DNA from: Pseudomonadota bacterium
GTDB lineage: Bacteria > Desulfobacterota > Desulfobulbia > Desulfobulbales > SURF-16
Reading direction: 5' to 3'
NCBI GenBank assembly: GCA_030597865.1
Contig: JAUVQZ010000136.1
Span: 1-7,883 of the forward strand
Length of the DNA: 7,883 nucleotides
This document shows, piece after piece, positions 6,284 to 7,883 of this stretch. Made by a program: the position numbers and the translations under genes. Under the pieces are notes generated by a model. The model did no database searches. It was given only the letters and a program-made list of their open reading frames with translations, and was not told the origin of the DNA. Every line of letters begins with the position of its first letter. Positions within the stretch are counted from its first letter, which is position 1.

Positions 6284-6416
6284 CTATGCCCTCCATCAGT
6301 TGTCGGCTGGGATTTTGCCGGGCTTAGAGAATTGTAGCGCAAATTTGAGAAATTGAGGTCAGATTTTCATGGGTTTGAGGAGAAAATTGCTTGGGTGGGT
6401 AACGATGTGGTTGCAG
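6284..6416 (-). promoter_or_regulatory. Intergenic gap with a weak -10 candidate before the CDF gene
   Basis: This 133-base gap follows the stop of the small thioredoxin-like gene. On the minus strand a TACAAT hexamer (6336-6331) lies about 48 bases before the CDF ATG, but no good TTGACA partner is found at the right distance. There is no clear terminator hairpin. The CDF-thioredoxin-CcdA genes may therefore have their own promoter or be read through from the permease genes. Confidence 0.25.
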
Positions 6417-6647
6417 TCAGCTAATCCAGTCCAGAACCTCTTTCTTGGTCGGAACCTTACCCACGCATTTGGTCTGACCGTCGATGATTATGGCAGGGGT
6501 GGAAAACACCCCAAGCCTGGCGATTTCGTTAAAATCAGTCACCTTCTCCACATTGGCGGTGATCCCGGCCTCTGCCACCGCTTCCTTGACGACCCGTTCC
6601 GCCCCATGACATTTTGCGCAGCCAGGGCCGCAAACCTTGATATCCAT
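6417..6647 (-). CDS. Small redox-active disulfide thioredoxin-like protein
   Basis: This is a 76-residue protein without a signal peptide, so cytoplasmic. It has the compact glutaredoxin/thioredoxin-like fold of the 'redox-active disulfide protein 2' family. Active-site cysteines are C10-AK-C13 within VCGPGCAKCHGAERVV, the cis-proline is P51 (FSTPAIIIDG), and the C-terminal VPTKKEVLDWI helix is typical. Two extra cysteines, C6 and C61, are present. The ATG at 6647 was chosen because AGGAGG (6656-6661) precedes it by 8 bases and the fold begins there; the frame is open for 29 more codons upstream, but these overlap the permease gene. It follows the permease stop by 25 bases. This family is commonly found beside ArsP_1-type permeases, so it probably reduces or hands over the permease's thiol-reactive substrate, or its CSC cysteines. 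Confidence 0.9.
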   Translation of the reverse strand: MDIKVCGPGCAKCHGAERVVKEAVAEAGITANVEKVTDFNEIARLGVFSTPAIIIDGQTKCVGKVPTKKEVLDWIS

Positions 6648-6655
6648 TGTGAAGA

Positions 6656-6661
6656 CCTCCT
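6656..6661 (-). promoter_or_regulatory. Strong ribosome binding site for the small thioredoxin-like gene
   Basis: A perfect AGGAGG lies 8 bases upstream of the ATG at 6647, between the permease stop and this gene. It decides the start against the longer upstream frame. Confidence 0.75.
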
Positions 6662-6672
6662 GATGATCTGGT

Positions 6673-7883
6673 TTAAAAAAAAGAGCCATAGATGAGACCG
6701 CTGGTGGTTGCCATGACAACAACCAGGGCGACAAATACGATGGTTTTCTTGGTCCCCATAATACTACGAATGACCAGCATATTGGGTAGACTTAAGGCCG
6801 GTCCGGCAAGGAGAAGGGCCAGGGCTGGCCCCTTACCCATGCCGTTACCGATCAAACCCTGCAGGATGGGGACCTCGGTCAGGGTGGCAAAATACATAAA
6901 GGCCCCGGCCAAGGAGGCAGCAAAATTGGCCGCCAACGAGTTGCCGCCCACGGCCCGGCTTACCCATTCCGAGGGGATCAGGCCTTCTGAACCGGGCCGT
7001 CCCAGGAGCAGCCCGGCAATGAGGACACCAAACAGCAGCAGGGGCAGGATTTGCCTGGCAAAGCCCCAGGTCTCGCTAAACCATTGGCCATTCTCATCCT
7101 CCCTGCCACTGATCAATACAGAGAGGCTGAGCACCCCGGCCACAAAGGCGAGGGTTGGGCGGCCTTGGAAAATCAGGGCCATAATCAGCGGTGGCATAGC
7201 AGCCAGGATCACCTGCCAGCGCGGCAGGCTGAACCAGAGCATGAGGGTGATGGCCATACCCACGGAAAATAGGGAGGTGATCAACCATTTATGGGCATGG
7301 ATTTGATACCAGAGCCCTGTGGTCTCCTGGGCTTTACCCCAGTTGGCAAAGACCAGAATGCCGATCATCATGGCAAAATAGACAAGGTTCTGCCACAGGG
7401 GGCGGCTGACTTGCGGTTCCGGCATGGCAGCCTGGGCCTCTGCCTTGTCCAGCTCCTCCTTCCTGAAGAGAAAATGCATGACAAGGCCGATGATAACACT
7501 AAAGACAATGGCGCCCACTGCCCTGGCAATGCCAAGTTCAGGGCCGAGGATACGGGCGGTAAGGATAATTGCCAGAATATTTATGGCCGGGCCGGCGTAC
7601 AGAAAGGCCGTGGCCGGGCCAAGACCGGCACCCATGCGGTAGATGCCGGCAAAGAGCGGCAGGATGGTACAGGAGCAGACGGCCAGGATGGTGCCTGACG
7701 TCGAGGCAACACCATAGGCCACCACCTTATTGGCCTTGGCGCCCAGGTATTTCAACACCGAGGCCTGGCTGATAAAAACAGCAATGGCGCCGGCGATAAA
7801 GAATGCCGGAATCAGACAGAGGAGGACATGCTCCCGGGCATACCATTTGGCAAGGTGGAGGGCCTCCGTAATGGCATTGTCAA
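6673..7883 (-). CDS. ArsP_1 (DUF318/YraQ-type) permease, 5' end off the window
   Basis: The frame stays open to the right edge, so 402 C-terminal residues are visible and the true start is missing; the GTG at 7758 is internal, since conserved sequence (WYAREHVLLCLIPAFFIAGA) lies before it. The protein has two related halves of several helices each. The first half contains AVCSCTILPLFAGIYRMGAG (around 7680-7620) and GPATAFLYAGPAINILAI. The second half contains the matching TLTEVPILQGLIGNGMGKG and GPALALLLAGPALSLPNM, with no cysteines at the CSC position. A polar linker (FRKEELDKAEAQAAMPEPQ) joins them. Family members include methylarsenite exporters, but many members are uncharacterised, and no arsR, arsC or arsM is visible here. 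The cargo is therefore open: a trivalent metalloid or other soft, thiol-reactive species is plausible. Confidence 0.9.
   Translation of the reverse strand, partial: DNAITEALHLAKWYAREHVLLCLIPAFFIAGAIAVFISQASVLKYLGAKANKVVAYGVASTSGTILAVCSCTILPLFAGIYRMGAGLGPATAFLYAGPAINILAIILTARILGPELGIARAVGAIVFSVIIGLVMHFLFRKEELDKAEAQAAMPEPQVSRPLWQNLVYFAMMIGILVFANWGKAQETTGLWYQIHAHKWLITSLFSVGMAITLMLWFSLPRWQVILAAMPPLIMALIFQGRPTLAFVAGVLSLSVLISGREDENGQWFSETWGFARQILPLLLFGVLIAGLLLGRPGSEGLIPSEWVSRAVGGNSLAANFAASLAGAFMYFATLTEVPILQGLIGNGMGKGPALALLLAGPALSLPNMLVIRSIMGTKKTIVFVALVVVMATTSGLIYGSFF

Noticed and set aside
6648..6734. 29-codon N-terminal extension of the small thioredoxin-like protein
   Set aside because: It overlaps the permease 3' end, while a perfect AGGAGG precedes the ATG at 6647, where the fold begins.
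7291..7698. 135-codon plus-strand frame
   Set aside because: Antisense shadow of the permease; no family features.

Overview
The window looks like chromosomal DNA from a Gram-negative, probably anaerobic bacterium. The protein styles (multi-PAS hybrid histidine kinase, ArsP_1/DUF318-type permease paired with a tiny CxxC thioredoxin, CcdA/thioredoxin pair) are typical of the former Deltaproteobacteria (Desulfobacterota). That placement is inferred from family resemblance only; there is no rRNA or marker gene. All convincing genes lie on the minus strand, so transcription runs from right to left. The long plus-strand reading frames are shadows of these genes.

Right part (7883 to 4269): a metal/redox cluster. 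In transcription order it holds a permease with a CSC motif (its start lies beyond the right edge), a 76-residue redox-active-disulfide thioredoxin-like protein 25 bases later, a 132-base gap with a weak promoter candidate, a CDF-family cation efflux protein, a secreted thioredoxin-fold protein (CIPC active site) 2 bases later, and a CcdA/DsbD-type thiol-electron transporter with no gap at all. The last three are tightly coupled: the Shine-Dalgarno sequences of the second and third genes lie inside the 3' ends of the preceding genes. A plausible reading is metal or metalloid efflux combined with thiol reduction on both sides of the membrane, with CcdA passing electrons to the periplasmic thioredoxin.

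Middle (4268 to 3802): about 470 bases without a convincing gene. It holds several short inverted repeats (3979-4056), an unexplained 36-codon plus-strand frame, and two TTGACA-like -35 candidates for the next operon.

Left part (3801 to 1): a sensory operon. It encodes a membrane-anchored or secreted family-3 solute-binding protein, a hybrid sensor histidine kinase that overlaps it by an ATGA junction, and a small zinc-ribbon protein. No ABC transporter genes accompany the binding protein, so it may be the ligand-sensing part of a split receptor. The zinc-ribbon gene is interrupted near its 3' end by the terminus of an IS3-family insertion sequence (bases 1-152), whose orfA runs off the left edge. 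The insertion replaces the end of the protein with about 17 IS-encoded residues and probably separates the operon from whatever lay downstream.
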